Shown: positions 25,340 through 34,304, counted from the first letter of the stretch. The stretch is DNA of 64,000 nt from Peptoniphilus ovalis (GCF_018919265.1 NZ_JAHLQO010000002.1:62001-126000), one strand, 5' to 3'. The notes: a model not told the origin generated them from the letters alone. Numbers and translations are program-made.

Positions 25340-26593
25340 TTGGAAAAGATATTTGTTAAACCAAATGGTCCACTAAAGGGAAGTGTCAGAATATCAGGTG
25401 CAAAAAATGCAGCTCTTCCAATTATTGCTGCATCAATACTTGGCACAGAAGAAATAGTACTAGAAGATATTCCTGAGCTTAAAGATGTAGAGGTCATTAC
25501 CGAAGTTCTAAGAAGACTTGGCTTAAAAATAGAAAAAAATAAAAATACTTTAAAAATAGATCCTAGAGGTCTTAATACTGCAAAGACAGATTACGAACTC
25601 ATTAGCAAGATGCGAGCATCTTTCCTAGTTATGGGACCACTTCTTGCAAAGATGAAGGAAGCATATAATTCTCTACCAGGGGGATGCAATATTGGTTCAA
25701 GACCAATTGATTTACATTTAAAGGGATTTAAGGCTCTCGGTGCAGAGATTGAAATGACTCACGGAGAAATTAGAGCAACTTGCGAAAAGCTTGTTGGAGC
25801 TAAAATTTATCTAGATTTCCCATCAGTTGGAGCAACTGAAAATATTATGACTGCAGCTGTACTTGCTGAGGGCGAAACTATTATAGAAAACTGTGCAATG
25901 GAACCTGAAATTGTAGACCTTGCAAACTTCTTAAATAAAATGGGAGCAAGAGTTACAGGAGCTGGTACTTCAACTATTAGAATCAAGGGAGTTGAAAAAT
26001 TAACAGGATGCACCCACCAAATTATTCCAGATAGAATCGAAGCTGGTACATTTATGGTTGCTGCAGCTATTACTGGTGGAGATATTTTAATTGAAAATAT
26101 TATCACATCTCACTTAAAACCTGTAATTGCAAAGCTTGAAGAATCTGGAGCTCAGATAATTGAAGAGGGAGACAATGTAAGGGTTATAGGAAGTGAAACT
26201 ATTAAGCCACTTGAAATAAAAACTCTACCACATCCAGGTTTTCCAACAGACTTACAAGCTCAATTTATGGCACTTTTAACTCAAGCAGATGGTCAATCAT
26301 CTATTATTGAAACAGTATTTGAAAATAGATTTATGCACGCTGACGAACTTAAAAAAATGGGTGCAAAAATAAAAGTAATAGATAGAGAAGCCGTGCTTTT
26401 GGGTAAAAATAAATTATACGGATCCAAGGTTTCTGCTACAGACCTTAGAGCAGGGGCTGCTTTAATACTTGCAGCACTAGTATCGGAAGGCGAGACAGAA
26501 ATTTCTGAAATTTATCATATTGATAGAGGATATGAAAATATCGAAGAGAAATTTAGAAATCTTGGGGCGAATATTACGAGAATTGATGTTTAA
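25340..26593 (+). CDS. murA: UDP-N-acetylglucosamine 1-carboxyvinyltransferase
   Basis: The first committed step of peptidoglycan synthesis: adds enolpyruvyl from phosphoenolpyruvate to UDP-GlcNAc. The 417-residue protein has the N-terminal GPLKGSVRISGAKNAALPI and the active-site loop LPGGCNIGSRPIDLH with the catalytic Cys, which fosfomycin alkylates. I chose the TTG at 25340 after AAGGGGG; this gives the family N-terminus. The longer frame from 25256 adds 28 residues with no ribosome site. It is followed after 23 bases by a transporter gene that may share its transcript. Confidence 0.95.
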   Translation: MEKIFVKPNGPLKGSVRISGAKNAALPIIAASILGTEEIVLEDIPELKDVEVITEVLRRLGLKIEKNKNTLKIDPRGLNTAKTDYELISKMRASFLVMGPLLAKMKEAYNSLPGGCNIGSRPIDLHLKGFKALGAEIEMTHGEIRATCEKLVGAKIYLDFPSVGATENIMTAAVLAEGETIIENCAMEPEIVDLANFLNKMGARVTGAGTSTIRIKGVEKLTGCTHQIIPDRIEAGTFMVAAAITGGDILIENIITSHLKPVIAKLEESGAQIIEEGDNVRVIGSETIKPLEIKTLPHPGFPTDLQAQFMALLTQADGQSSIIETVFENRFMHADELKKMGAKIKVIDREAVLLGKNKLYGSKVSATDLRAGAALILAALVSEGETEISEIYHIDRGYENIEEKFRNLGANITRIDV

Positions 26594-26616
26594 TACATCT
26601 AGAAAGGGAGATGCAA

Positions 26617-28146
26617 ATGAAAAAGAAAACTATGCTAATACTGTCATTAGTTTTAGCACTAATGCTAGTAGGCTGTTCAGGTGGAGGAGAAAAATCTGCT
26701 GAAGCAGGCGGCGTATTAAAAGTCGCTATTTCAGAAGATGCCACTACACTTGATACTGCGCAGATTAATGATGATTATGCTGAAAATATTTTAATTCAAG
26801 TATATGATACTTTAGTTAAGAGAAATGCAAATGGGGAACTTGTGAATTCACTAGCTGAATCTATTGAAAACCCAGACCCACAAACTTTTAATATAAAGTT
26901 AAGAGAAGGAGTTAAATTCTCAAATGGAGCTCCACTTACAGCTGATGATGTAATATTTACACTTCAAAGAGCTGCTGAATCTGAAAAATTTAAGTCTTTC
27001 TATGGAAAAATTGATCCAAATTCTTATAATAAGACTGACAATTTAACTTTTTCCTTTAAATTAACTGAACCTGATGCAGCATTTTTAAATTCACTTTCAC
27101 ATCCAGCTGTTTCAATTTTATCTAAAGCTTATGTGGAAGGTGGAGCAGATATTGCTACAAAACCAATGGGTACTGGTCCATTTGTACTTGATGAATGGGT
27201 ACAAAATGATCACACAACTTTCTCTGTAAATGAAAATTATTGGGGAGAAGCTCCAAAGATTTCTGGAATTGAAATGAGAGTTATTCCAGAAGCTTCTCAA
27301 AGAATTATAGAACTTGAAAGTGGTGGAGTTGATTTAGCTTATAAAATCGATCCAGCTGAAATTGAAAATATTGAAGGAAATAAAGACCTACAATTATTTA
27401 GAAAACTTGACAACTCAGTTCACTTTATAGGATTTAATGTAAACAAGGCACCTTTTGACAAGGTTGAAGCAAGAGAAGCAATGGTTAATGCCATTGACAT
27501 GAAGACAATATTTGAAACTGTTTATATGAATTCAGGTAAACTTGCTACAAGTCCAATTAATCCTAACTTTAAGTATTCAATTGCAGATTCTATCGAGCCT
27601 AATGCAGTAAATGCTGAAAAGGCAAAAGAACTTTTCGCACAAGCTGGAGTTAAGGATGGAGATAAACTTTCAATTTACACATCAGACAATACTCAAAGAG
27701 TAAATGTTGCAACAATGATGCAAGCTCAACTTCAAGAATATGGAATTGGTCTTGATATTGAAAGACTTGAATGGGGAGCATTTATGGATGCTATTAAACG
27801 TGGGGAACACAATATGTTCATCATGAGTTGGAACCCATCAATTGTAGATGCACACTATGAAATTTTCCAACCATTCCATTCTTCAAACATTGGACAACCA
27901 CCTAATGTTACTTTTTATGGAAACCCTGAACTTGATGCCTTAATTCAAGAAGGTATTTCAACAGTTGATGAAAATCAAAGGGCTGACATTTACAAGAGAG
28001 CTCAAGAGCTTATCAATAAAGAATATCCATGGTTATACATCTGCTATGGCGAAACACTTGTGGCTGGTAATAAAAATGTAAGTGGTCTAGAGCTACTTCC
28101 TAAATATCCACAAGAGCTTAAAGATGTAACATTAAGCGGAAAATAA
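26617..28146 (+). CDS. Peptide/solute-binding lipoprotein of ABC importer (family 5)
   Basis: An extracytoplasmic lipoprotein of 509 residues that captures the transported solute. The signal peptide ends in a lipobox (LMLVGC) with the lipidated Cys near residue 20. The family 5 binding-protein fold is shown by GGVLKVAISEDATTLDTAQI, SLAESIENPDPQTFNIKLREG and WVQNDHTTFSVNENYWG. I use the ATG at 26617, because the one at 26611 leaves no spacing after AAAGGGAG. A terminator follows before the permease genes, which would give more binding protein than permease. Dipeptides or oligopeptides are the likely solutes. Confidence 0.92.
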   Translation: MKKKTMLILSLVLALMLVGCSGGGEKSAEAGGVLKVAISEDATTLDTAQINDDYAENILIQVYDTLVKRNANGELVNSLAESIENPDPQTFNIKLREGVKFSNGAPLTADDVIFTLQRAAESEKFKSFYGKIDPNSYNKTDNLTFSFKLTEPDAAFLNSLSHPAVSILSKAYVEGGADIATKPMGTGPFVLDEWVQNDHTTFSVNENYWGEAPKISGIEMRVIPEASQRIIELESGGVDLAYKIDPAEIENIEGNKDLQLFRKLDNSVHFIGFNVNKAPFDKVEAREAMVNAIDMKTIFETVYMNSGKLATSPINPNFKYSIADSIEPNAVNAEKAKELFAQAGVKDGDKLSIYTSDNTQRVNVATMMQAQLQEYGIGLDIERLEWGAFMDAIKRGEHNMFIMSWNPSIVDAHYEIFQPFHSSNIGQPPNVTFYGNPELDALIQEGISTVDENQRADIYKRAQELINKEYPWLYICYGETLVAGNKNVSGLELLPKYPQELKDVTLSGK

Positions 28147-28151
28147 TTTCT

Positions 28152-28186
28152 AAAAATTCACCAAGGGCTTTCTTTGGTGAATTTTT
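28152..28186 (+). terminator. Terminator/attenuator between binding protein and permease genes
   Basis: A perfect 13-bp inverted repeat (AAAAATTCACCAA with its complement, 9-base loop) ending in T, 5 bases after the binding-protein gene. It lies inside an otherwise continuous transporter cluster. Confidence 0.88.
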
Positions 28187-28218
28187 TATCTAATAATTCC
28201 TAATAGAAAGGAAATAAC

Positions 28219-29148
28219 ATGGCAAAATATATTATAAAAAGACTATTAATTCTCATACCAACACTTCTAGGCGTGAGTTTTATAGTATTTGCACTGCTTT
28301 ATATGTCACCAGGTGATGCGGCACTTGCAGTTGCAGGACCTGATGCCACAAAGGAAACAGTTGATGCAATAAGAGAAAATCTAGGACTTAATGATCCTTT
28401 TTTAATTCAATATTTAAGATACTTAAAGGGCATTGTTTTTGAATTTGATTTGGGAACATCTTATCAGACAGGTCGATCTGTAACTGATTCCCTTTTAAGA
28501 GTGTTTCCAAATACATTAAAACTTGCAGGTGGAGCTCTTATTATTGCAATAGTCTTTGGAATTACCTTTGGAATAATTGCAGCTGTTAAGAAAAATACAA
28601 TAATTGACTCACTTATCACAGCATTTGGTATGGTGGGACTTGCTATGCCAATATTTTGGTCAGGACTTTTACTAATTATAGTTTTCTCTACAAGATTAAA
28701 AGTTCTTCCAGCATCTGGATTTTCATCAATTAGACATATGATAATGCCTTGGTTTGCACTGGGTTTTCAATCATCTGCAGTAATTATGAGAATGACGCGT
28801 TCTGCTATGCTTGATGTGCTAGACAAGGACTACATTAGAACTGCAAGGGCAAAAGGCCTTTCAAAAAAGAAAGTAATCTTTGTTCACGCACTTAAAAATG
28901 CAATGATTCCAGTTATTACAACTATTGGACTTCAAGCTGGGAGCCTTCTTGGAGGAAGTATTCTAACAGAGACAATTTTTTCAATTCCAGGAATAGGAAG
29001 ACTCATGGTAGATTCTGTAAAGACTCGTGATTATCCAATGATTCTCGGCGGAATAATGCTTATTGCAGTTGTTTACTGTGTGATTTCAATAATTGTAGAT
29101 ATTCTATATGGATTTATAAATCCTAGAATCAAGACGGCGAAAAGTTAG
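28219..29148 (+). CDS. dppB: Peptide ABC transporter permease, DppB type
   Basis: One of the two membrane subunits of the importer. The 309-residue protein has six hydrophobic segments, the N-terminal IKRLLILIPTLLGVSFIVF typical of DppB/OppB, and the EAA loop near residue 215 (DYIRTARAKGLSKKKVIFVHAL) that contacts the ATPases. AAAGGAA precedes the ATG. dppC follows after 7 bases. The gene symbol follows family usage; nickel or oligopeptide transport is possible. Confidence 0.88.
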   Translation: MAKYIIKRLLILIPTLLGVSFIVFALLYMSPGDAALAVAGPDATKETVDAIRENLGLNDPFLIQYLRYLKGIVFEFDLGTSYQTGRSVTDSLLRVFPNTLKLAGGALIIAIVFGITFGIIAAVKKNTIIDSLITAFGMVGLAMPIFWSGLLLIIVFSTRLKVLPASGFSSIRHMIMPWFALGFQSSAVIMRMTRSAMLDVLDKDYIRTARAKGLSKKKVIFVHALKNAMIPVITTIGLQAGSLLGGSILTETIFSIPGIGRLMVDSVKTRDYPMILGGIMLIAVVYCVISIIVDILYGFINPRIKTAKS

Positions 29149-29155
29149 GTGAATT

Positions 29156-29998
29156 ATGATTAATAGACTAAAAGAATTTTTTAAATACTATAGTAAAAAT
29201 AAAATTGCAGTTATTGCGCTAGTAATCCTTATAATTATTGTACTTTGTGCAATTTTTGCAGAAGTAATTGCACCTTATGACTACACAGCACAAGTTCCTA
29301 GTAATAATTTTCAGTCGCCAAACTCAGAGCATTTAATGGGAACGGATAACTTTGGGCGAGATATATTTTCAAGAGTGCTTCGTGGAGCACAAATTTCACT
29401 AAAGATTGGTTTTACTTCAGTAATTATTTCTACAATTATAGGAGTTATAATTGGAGCCTTTGCAGGCTATTATGAAGGAATTTTCGATGCTATTATAATG
29501 AGAATAATGGATACAATTCTTTCAATTCCACAACTTGTCCTTGCAATTGCACTTGCTGCTGCATTGGGTGGAGGAATGAGAAATCTTATTCTTGCAGTAT
29601 CTCTATCATCTATTCCAAATTACGCAAAAATCGTAAGAAGTCAGGTAATGTCTGTTAAAAACTTAGAATACATTGAATCAGCAAGACTTTCTGGAGTTAA
29701 AGGACTTAAGCTTATTTTTATGGAAATACTTCCAAACTGTTTTGCACCAATTATAGTTCAGGCAACAATTGGTGTAGGTACTGCAATTTTATCTGCAGCT
29801 TCACTTTCCTTTATTGGTATGGGAATTATGCCACCAGAAGCTGAGTGGGGTCAAATGCTATCAGAAGGAAGAGCTTATATTAGAAATTATCCTCACATGA
29901 CTCTTTTCCCTGGACTTGCAATTGCAATTACAATACTTGTTTTAAATATTGTAGGAGATGCCTTTAGAGACGCCTTTGATCCAAAATACAGGAGGTAA
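29156..29998 (+). CDS. dppC: Peptide ABC transporter permease, DppC type
   Basis: The second membrane subunit. The 280-residue protein has an N-terminal helix and an outside loop with the DppC/OppC mark LMGTDNFGRDIFSRVLRGAQ, followed by five helices with the EAA loop EYIESARLSGVKGLKLIFMEI. GTGAATT precedes the ATG, so the ribosome site is weak and translation may depend on coupling to dppB. dppD starts 2 bases after its stop. Confidence 0.88.
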   Translation: MINRLKEFFKYYSKNKIAVIALVILIIIVLCAIFAEVIAPYDYTAQVPSNNFQSPNSEHLMGTDNFGRDIFSRVLRGAQISLKIGFTSVIISTIIGVIIGAFAGYYEGIFDAIIMRIMDTILSIPQLVLAIALAAALGGGMRNLILAVSLSSIPNYAKIVRSQVMSVKNLEYIESARLSGVKGLKLIFMEILPNCFAPIIVQATIGVGTAILSAASLSFIGMGIMPPEAEWGQMLSEGRAYIRNYPHMTLFPGLAIAITILVLNIVGDAFRDAFDPKYRR

Positions 29999-30000
29999 GA

Positions 30001-30957
30001 ATGTTACTAGAAATAAAAAATCTTGAAGTTTTCTTCAAAAGCTCCCAAGGTGTAGTAAAAGCTGTAAATGGAGTAGATATAAATATAAGAGAAGGGGTCA
30101 CTTCTGCAATTGTAGGAGAAAGTGGTTCTGGTAAATCTGTGACAAGTCTTGCCATTATGGGTCTTTTAGAAGATTCTTCAATTGAAAAAATATCGGGAGA
30201 GATAAATTTTGACGGTAAAAATTTATTAGAACTTCCTGAAGAAGAACTTAGAAAAATTAGGGGAAATGAAATTTCAATGATTTTTCAAGAGCCAATGACT
30301 TCGCTTAATCCTGCATTAAAAGTAGGATACCAAATGTCTGAAGTTTTTATAGAACATTTTAATATGGATAAAAAAACTGCCAAAGAAAAATCAATTGAGA
30401 TGATTGAAAAAGTAGAAATTCAAAGAGCAGAAGAAGTTTACAATTCCTATCCTCATGAACTTTCAGGTGGAATGAGGCAGAGAATTATGATTGCAATGGC
30501 ACTTTCGTCAAATCCAAAGCTTTTAATTGCAGATGAGCCTACAACTGCACTTGATGTTACTATTCAAAAAGAAGTTTTAGAGCTTATGAGAAAGTTAAAA
30601 GAGGACTTAAATACTTCTATAATTTTTATAACTCACGACTTGGCAGTTGTATCAGATATTGCAGATTATGTAAATGTATTATACGCAGGAAAAGTTGTAG
30701 AAAGAGCAAAGGCAGAAGATATATTTGCAAATCCACTACATCCTTACACAAGAGGACTTTTAAGGGCAATACCAAATGCTCATAAAAAAGTAGATGAGCT
30801 ATACACAATTAGAGGATCTGTTCCAAATCCAGTAGACTTAAAGAATGAATGTCACTTCTGCGACAGATGTGATGAGGCAATGGATATTTGTAGAACTGCT
30901 TTCCCTGAAGAAGTGGACATAGATGGACATAAAGTAAGCTGTTATTTATACAGGTGA
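30001..30957 (+). CDS. dppD: Peptide ABC transporter ATP-binding protein, DppD type
   Basis: A cytoplasmic ATPase of the importer. The 318-residue protein has Walker A GESGSGKSV, the signature LSGGMRQRIMIAMAL and Walker B LLIADEPTTALD. A C-terminal cysteine cluster (CHFCDRC and further Cys near residue 300) is typical of DppD/OppD and can bind an iron-sulfur cluster in some members. AGGAGG lies just before the ATG, overlapping the dppC end. Confidence 0.92.
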   Translation: MLLEIKNLEVFFKSSQGVVKAVNGVDINIREGVTSAIVGESGSGKSVTSLAIMGLLEDSSIEKISGEINFDGKNLLELPEEELRKIRGNEISMIFQEPMTSLNPALKVGYQMSEVFIEHFNMDKKTAKEKSIEMIEKVEIQRAEEVYNSYPHELSGGMRQRIMIAMALSSNPKLLIADEPTTALDVTIQKEVLELMRKLKEDLNTSIIFITHDLAVVSDIADYVNVLYAGKVVERAKAEDIFANPLHPYTRGLLRAIPNAHKKVDELYTIRGSVPNPVDLKNECHFCDRCDEAMDICRTAFPEEVDIDGHKVSCYLYR

Positions 30958-30961
30958 TTAA

Positions 30962-31753
30962 ATGGATGAAATAATTTTACAAGTAAGAAATTTAAATAAA
31001 AGCTTTAAAAAAAGAGGCGAAGAAACCCTTAAAGCAGTCGATAATATTTCCTTTGACTTATACACTTCCCATACTCTTGGAGTAGTTGGAGAATCAGGCT
31101 CTGGTAAATCAACTTTAGCAAGATGTGTAATGGGACTATATCCAGATTGCACTGGAGAGATAATCTATAATGGAAAAAATATCTTAGAGCTTAAAGATAG
31201 AGAACTAAGAGATTATAGACGAGATGTTCAAATGATTTTCCAAGATCCATATTCTTCACTAAACCCTAGAAAAAAATGTAAGGACCTAATTGCAACGGGA
31301 ATTAGAAATTTGCTGGGCGAAAGAGATAATAAAAAGATTTATGAAAAAGTTGAGAGAACTATGGAGATTTGTGGACTTTCAAAATATCACATGGATAGAT
31401 ATCCTCATGAGTTTTCGGGAGGACAAAGGCAGAGAATTTCTATAGCAAGAGCTCTTGCAGTTGATCCAAAGATAATTGTGGCAGATGAGCCAACATCAGC
31501 TCTTGATGTTTCAATTCAAGCACAAATATTAAATTTATTAGAACATCTTCAAAGAGAACTTGGACTTAGCATGATTTTTATATCCCATGATCTTTCTGCA
31601 GTTCGCCATGTAGCAGAAGAAGTTCTAGTAATGTATAAAGGGCAGGCCATGGAGTATGGAGAAGCAGACGAGATTTTTGAAAATCCTAAGGATGAGTATA
31701 CAAAAAAGCTTTTGTCTTCTCTTCCAGGAGAGAATTTAGCAAAGATTATTTGA
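30962..31753 (+). CDS. dppF: Peptide ABC transporter ATP-binding protein, DppF type
   Basis: The second ATPase of the importer, 263 residues. It has Walker A GESGSGKST, signature FSGGQRQRISIARAL and Walker B IIVADEPTSALD. It is shorter than many DppF proteins because it lacks the C-terminal cysteine extension. It starts 4 bases after dppD with the GTGATTA sequence before the ATG and closes the transporter operon; no strong terminator follows, but the REP-like hairpin at 31799 does. Confidence 0.9.
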   Translation: MDEIILQVRNLNKSFKKRGEETLKAVDNISFDLYTSHTLGVVGESGSGKSTLARCVMGLYPDCTGEIIYNGKNILELKDRELRDYRRDVQMIFQDPYSSLNPRKKCKDLIATGIRNLLGERDNKKIYEKVERTMEICGLSKYHMDRYPHEFSGGQRQRISIARALAVDPKIIVADEPTSALDVSIQAQILNLLEHLQRELGLSMIFISHDLSAVRHVAEEVLVMYKGQAMEYGEADEIFENPKDEYTKKLLSSLPGENLAKII

Positions 31754-31798
31754 TTATTTTTGGAAAGAAAATTTATAAGTTTATAATTTTTTAAATTT

Positions 31799-31824
31799 GC
31801 AGACTGTCCTTTAGGACTGTCTGC
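31799..31824 (+). repeat. REP-like imperfect hairpin before the RAYT gene
   Basis: Arms GCAGACTGTCC and GGACTGTCTGC around a TTTA loop. The 11-bp stem has a single T-T mismatch, so it is an imperfect palindrome of the kind recognised by REP-associated transposases. The CTGTCC core matches the repeats scattered elsewhere in the window. Confidence 0.7.
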
Positions 31825-31843
31825 TTCAATTAGAGGTAGAGCT

Positions 31844-32410
31844 ATGACTGTTTATGCTAGAAAACAATCAGAATCTGATATTTATCATATATATGTTCGA
31901 GGGAATAATTTTGAAAATATATTTAAAGACAAAAATGACAAGAATAAATACTTAGATTTTGTAATACAAGTGAAAGAAAAATTTAATTTAGAGATTTATG
32001 CTTATGCTATAATGGACAATCATCTACACTTATTAATAAAAGTTGATTATGAAAATTTAAGCAAGTCAATGAAGTACATACAGCAGAGTTATACTTATTA
32101 TTTTAATAAAAAATATAATAGAAAAGGAAGGATTTTTGAATCTAGATTTCAATCAAAACCTTGTAAAGATGATGTATATCTAACGGAATTAGTAAAATAT
32201 ATACATTTAAACCCTAAAACAGCAGGACTTTCAGAACAATATACATATCAGTTTACTAGTCATAGAGATTATATTAATTTAGATTCATCATTCGTTGATA
32301 TTAATTTTGTATTAACATTTTTAAGTGAGGATATTTATAAGGCTAGAGAAATACATTTTAATCTACTAGACTTGCCCTATAAATATTCGGGTAAAGATAT
32401 TTATGAATAA
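31844..32410 (+). CDS. REP-associated tyrosine transposase (RAYT), Y1 HUH type
   Basis: A DNA-nicking transposase of 188 residues from the IS200/IS605 TnpA relatives that act on REP repeats. Visible marks are the N-terminal YHIYVRGNN strand, the HUH motif DNHLHLLI near residue 65, RKGRIFESRFQSKP and the catalytic-tyrosine helix YLTELVKYIHLNP near residue 125. It has no terminal inverted repeats, so it is not part of a complete insertion sequence. It is flanked immediately by GGACAGTCC repeats, as RAYT genes normally are by their REPs. It is the only transposase gene in the window and appears intact. RAYT genes are often domesticated. Confidence 0.88.
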   Translation: MTVYARKQSESDIYHIYVRGNNFENIFKDKNDKNKYLDFVIQVKEKFNLEIYAYAIMDNHLHLLIKVDYENLSKSMKYIQQSYTYYFNKKYNRKGRIFESRFQSKPCKDDVYLTELVKYIHLNPKTAGLSEQYTYQFTSHRDYINLDSSFVDINFVLTFLSEDIYKAREIHFNLLDLPYKYSGKDIYE

Positions 32411-32417
32411 ATTACTC

Positions 32418-32449
32418 GGACAGTCCCGGACAGTCCTAAAGGACAGTCC
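32418..32449 (+). repeat. Three GGACAGTCC units after the RAYT gene
   Basis: GGACAGTCC occurs at 32418-32426, 32428-32436 and 32441-32449, directly after the RAYT stop. The third copy is also the start of the longer element at 32441-32547. The unit is nearly palindromic. Confidence 0.8.
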
Positions 32450-32547
32450 TAGCTGTGCCGTTTGTTCTTCACCGCCAATAATTTCGTGTTCTTCATTATG
32501 GGCGTGAAGATTGCAAATTAAAATTTGCTACTATTAAAGGACAGTCC
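32441..32547 (+). repeat. Repeat element type II, copy 1
   Basis: About 107 bases bounded by GGACAGTCC at both ends. It contains GCTGTGCC, a TTCTTCACCGCC segment that can pair with the later GGCGTGAAGA, and the hairpin GCAAATTAAAATTTGC. The same layout appears at 49293-49401 and, degraded, at 55480-55553. The copy lies between the RAYT gene and the zincin gene. Confidence 0.75.
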
Positions 32548-32564
32548 GAAAGTTAGGAGTTTAT

Positions 32565-33008
32565 ATGGATAGTATTAATAAAGATAATATTAAAAACTCA
32601 AATGATTTAGACAATAATGAAATAATTATGTCTGAAATCAACAGGATTGATGAGGTTGAAGAAATTCTTGAACAGATTTGCGAAAATATTCCAGAGTATG
32701 CTTATGATAATCTAAATGGTGGTATTATTCTATCTGAAGAAACTAAATTTCATGAAGAATCTGTAGGTGATTCTCTTGTAATCCTTGGCGAATACAGAAG
32801 AGATATTACAGGAAATATGATAAAAATTTATTACGGATCTTTTATGGAAATGTTTAAGTACTCATCACATGAAGAGCTTTATGAAAGGCTTGAACACACT
32901 TTGCTCCATGAATTTACTCATCACTTGGAATTTATGGCAAATGAATATGGTCTTGTAATAGAAGACAAGAAATTTATAGACGAATATAAGAAAAGGTATG
33001 ATAAATGA
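32565..33008 (+). CDS. Small zincin-like metallopeptidase family protein
   Basis: A protein of 147 residues with an HEFTHH motif near residue 114, the HExxH zinc site of zincin proteases. The fold resembles the minimal zincin family (formerly DUF1025) known from bacteria. No signal peptide or membrane segment is present, so it is probably cytoplasmic. AGGAGTT precedes the ATG. The stop overlaps the start of the J-domain gene by 4 bases, so the two are co-translated. The substrate is unknown, and activity is not certain for this family. Confidence 0.75.
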   Translation: MDSINKDNIKNSNDLDNNEIIMSEINRIDEVEEILEQICENIPEYAYDNLNGGIILSEETKFHEESVGDSLVILGEYRRDITGNMIKIYYGSFMEMFKYSSHEELYERLEHTLLHEFTHHLEFMANEYGLVIEDKKFIDEYKKRYDK

Positions 33009-33841
33009 ATAAAATTATAGGATATTTTTACAGAGGTGTTGGAAAATTTTTCGACATAGCTCTAAGACTTTTAATGGTAATTGTAAATATTTTTGTGGAT
33101 TTATTTTCTGCAATTAGGAGATTTTTTAGCGTAGTAATCTCAATGAGTGGATGCTTAATAGTATTTTTAATTATTAATCCATTTTATTTATTCGGTGGAA
33201 GCAGACTTAGATGGATTTACATTCTTGGACTTCTCGCTTTTATAGTGCCAATTCTTGGTAATATTTCTGAGACTTTTATAAAGTACATACACTATATGGT
33301 TACTGAATTTTTCTACGATAGGGCAGATCATTATCTACTTGGAAAAGAATCTCAGTACGAAAACATAGGTGGATACGGAAGAGCCTATTGGGAAAGAGAG
33401 GAAAGAGAAAGACTTAGAAGAGAAGAGGAAAAGAGAAAAAGAAGAGAAGAAGAATTTAGAGAACAGTTTAGAAGAAATTTCGGAGGATTTACTTGGACTA
33501 GCTTCGACAATTTTGAAGACTTTGATGAATTCTTTAGAAACTCTGAATACGGCGGATACTACCAAAACTCTGGAAGTGGCGGAAATTATAATTCTAGCTC
33601 ACAGACAACTAGCTATGGATTTAAAGATCAATACGAAAATGCCTGCGACACTTTGGGAGTTAATTATAACGCCGACAAATATGAAATCAAACTTGCTTAT
33701 AGAAAGATGGCAAAAAAATATCACCCTGATTTAAATAAGGAAGAGGGAGCAAAGGAAAAATTTCAAAAAGTAAATGCTGCCTATGAATTTTTAAATGATT
33801 CAAATATTGAAATGTACAAGAGAATGAGTGGAAATAATTAA
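33005..33841 (+). CDS. Membrane-anchored J-domain protein
   Basis: A protein of 278 residues with two or three hydrophobic segments in the first 100 residues. A highly charged Arg/Glu stretch (about residues 130-155) and a Gly/Tyr/Ser/Asn-rich region come next. The C-terminal J-domain (about residues 215-275) has the HPD motif in KKYHPDLN that stimulates DnaK ATPase. This reversed order (membrane part first, J-domain last) marks a J-protein that recruits Hsp70 to the membrane. It is coupled to the upstream zincin gene and ends in a strong terminator. Confidence 0.85.
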   Translation: MNKIIGYFYRGVGKFFDIALRLLMVIVNIFVDLFSAIRRFFSVVISMSGCLIVFLIINPFYLFGGSRLRWIYILGLLAFIVPILGNISETFIKYIHYMVTEFFYDRADHYLLGKESQYENIGGYGRAYWEREERERLRREEEKRKRREEEFREQFRRNFGGFTWTSFDNFEDFDEFFRNSEYGGYYQNSGSGGNYNSSSQTTSYGFKDQYENACDTLGVNYNADKYEIKLAYRKMAKKYHPDLNKEEGAKEKFQKVNAAYEFLNDSNIEMYKRMSGNN

Positions 33842-33846
33842 ATTTT

Positions 33847-33880
33847 ACCCTTAAGTTTAATGGACTTAAGGGTTTTTATT
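33847..33880 (+). terminator. Terminator after J-domain gene
   Basis: A perfect 10-bp stem ACCCTTAAGT/ACTTAAGGGT with a 7-base loop, followed by a T-rich tail. Confidence 0.92.
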
Positions 33881-33980
33881 TTTAAAATCTAAAAAAAGTC
33901 TAATTTTAAATAATTTTGAAAAAAAGTATCAAATGGGTTTTATTTTTTTTAAAAGCTATGTTATACTTTAGATGAAGTAA

Positions 33981-34032
33981 TGATAATCAAATTCAAAAAT
34001 TATTTCTAATTCTCGCAAATCTCTGTGAGAAT
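33981..34032 (+). promoter_or_regulatory. Possible iron-responsive leader of feo operon
   Basis: A short Fur-like half-site TGATAATCA at 33981-33989 lies upstream of a 9-bp inverted repeat (ATTCTCGCA/TGTGAGAAT at 34009-34017 and 34024-34032, one G-T pair). These sit 40-90 bases before feoA. Iron control is expected for feo genes, but neither site can be proven from one sequence. Confidence 0.35.
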
Positions 34033-34072
34033 ATAATTTTATTGGATTTATTTATATTAGAGGTGAAGAAAA

Positions 34073-34303
34073 ATGCTAAGTCTAATCATGGCTCCACTTA
34101 ACAAAAATTATAAAATCGCAAGAGTAAAGAGCCTAGCAGGTAAGGATATTACTGAATCTCACCTTGCAAATCTAGGTTTTGTAAAGGGAGCAATTATAAG
34201 AGTGGTTAACGAAAATGATGGCAATTTAATTGTTTCCATTAAAGATGCTAGAGTTGCCATTGGAAAAGATATTGCGAAAAAAATTTTTGTAGAGGAGATG
34301 TAG
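34073..34303 (+). CDS. feoA: FeoA domain protein, first copy
   Basis: A small cytoplasmic SH3-like protein of 76 residues that supports FeoB in Fe2+ uptake. The sequence contains the FeoA core: a residue block ESHLANLGFVKGAIIRV followed by the VSIKDARVAIGKDIAKKIFV strand. It starts at an ATG after AGAGGTGAAG. A second FeoA gene follows after 2 bases, a doubling seen in clostridial feo operons. Confidence 0.88.
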   Translation: MLSLIMAPLNKNYKIARVKSLAGKDITESHLANLGFVKGAIIRVVNENDGNLIVSIKDARVAIGKDIAKKIFVEEM

Positions 34304-34304
34304 T

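Noticed and set aside
32418-32449. Short tandem GGACAGTCC units as a CRISPR array
   Set aside because: The units are only 9 bases, spacers are 1 and 4 bases, and no cas gene is present.
31799-32547. Complete insertion sequence around the transposase
   Set aside because: No terminal inverted repeats or target duplication and no accessory TnpB; the domain pattern is RAYT rather than IS200 TnpA.
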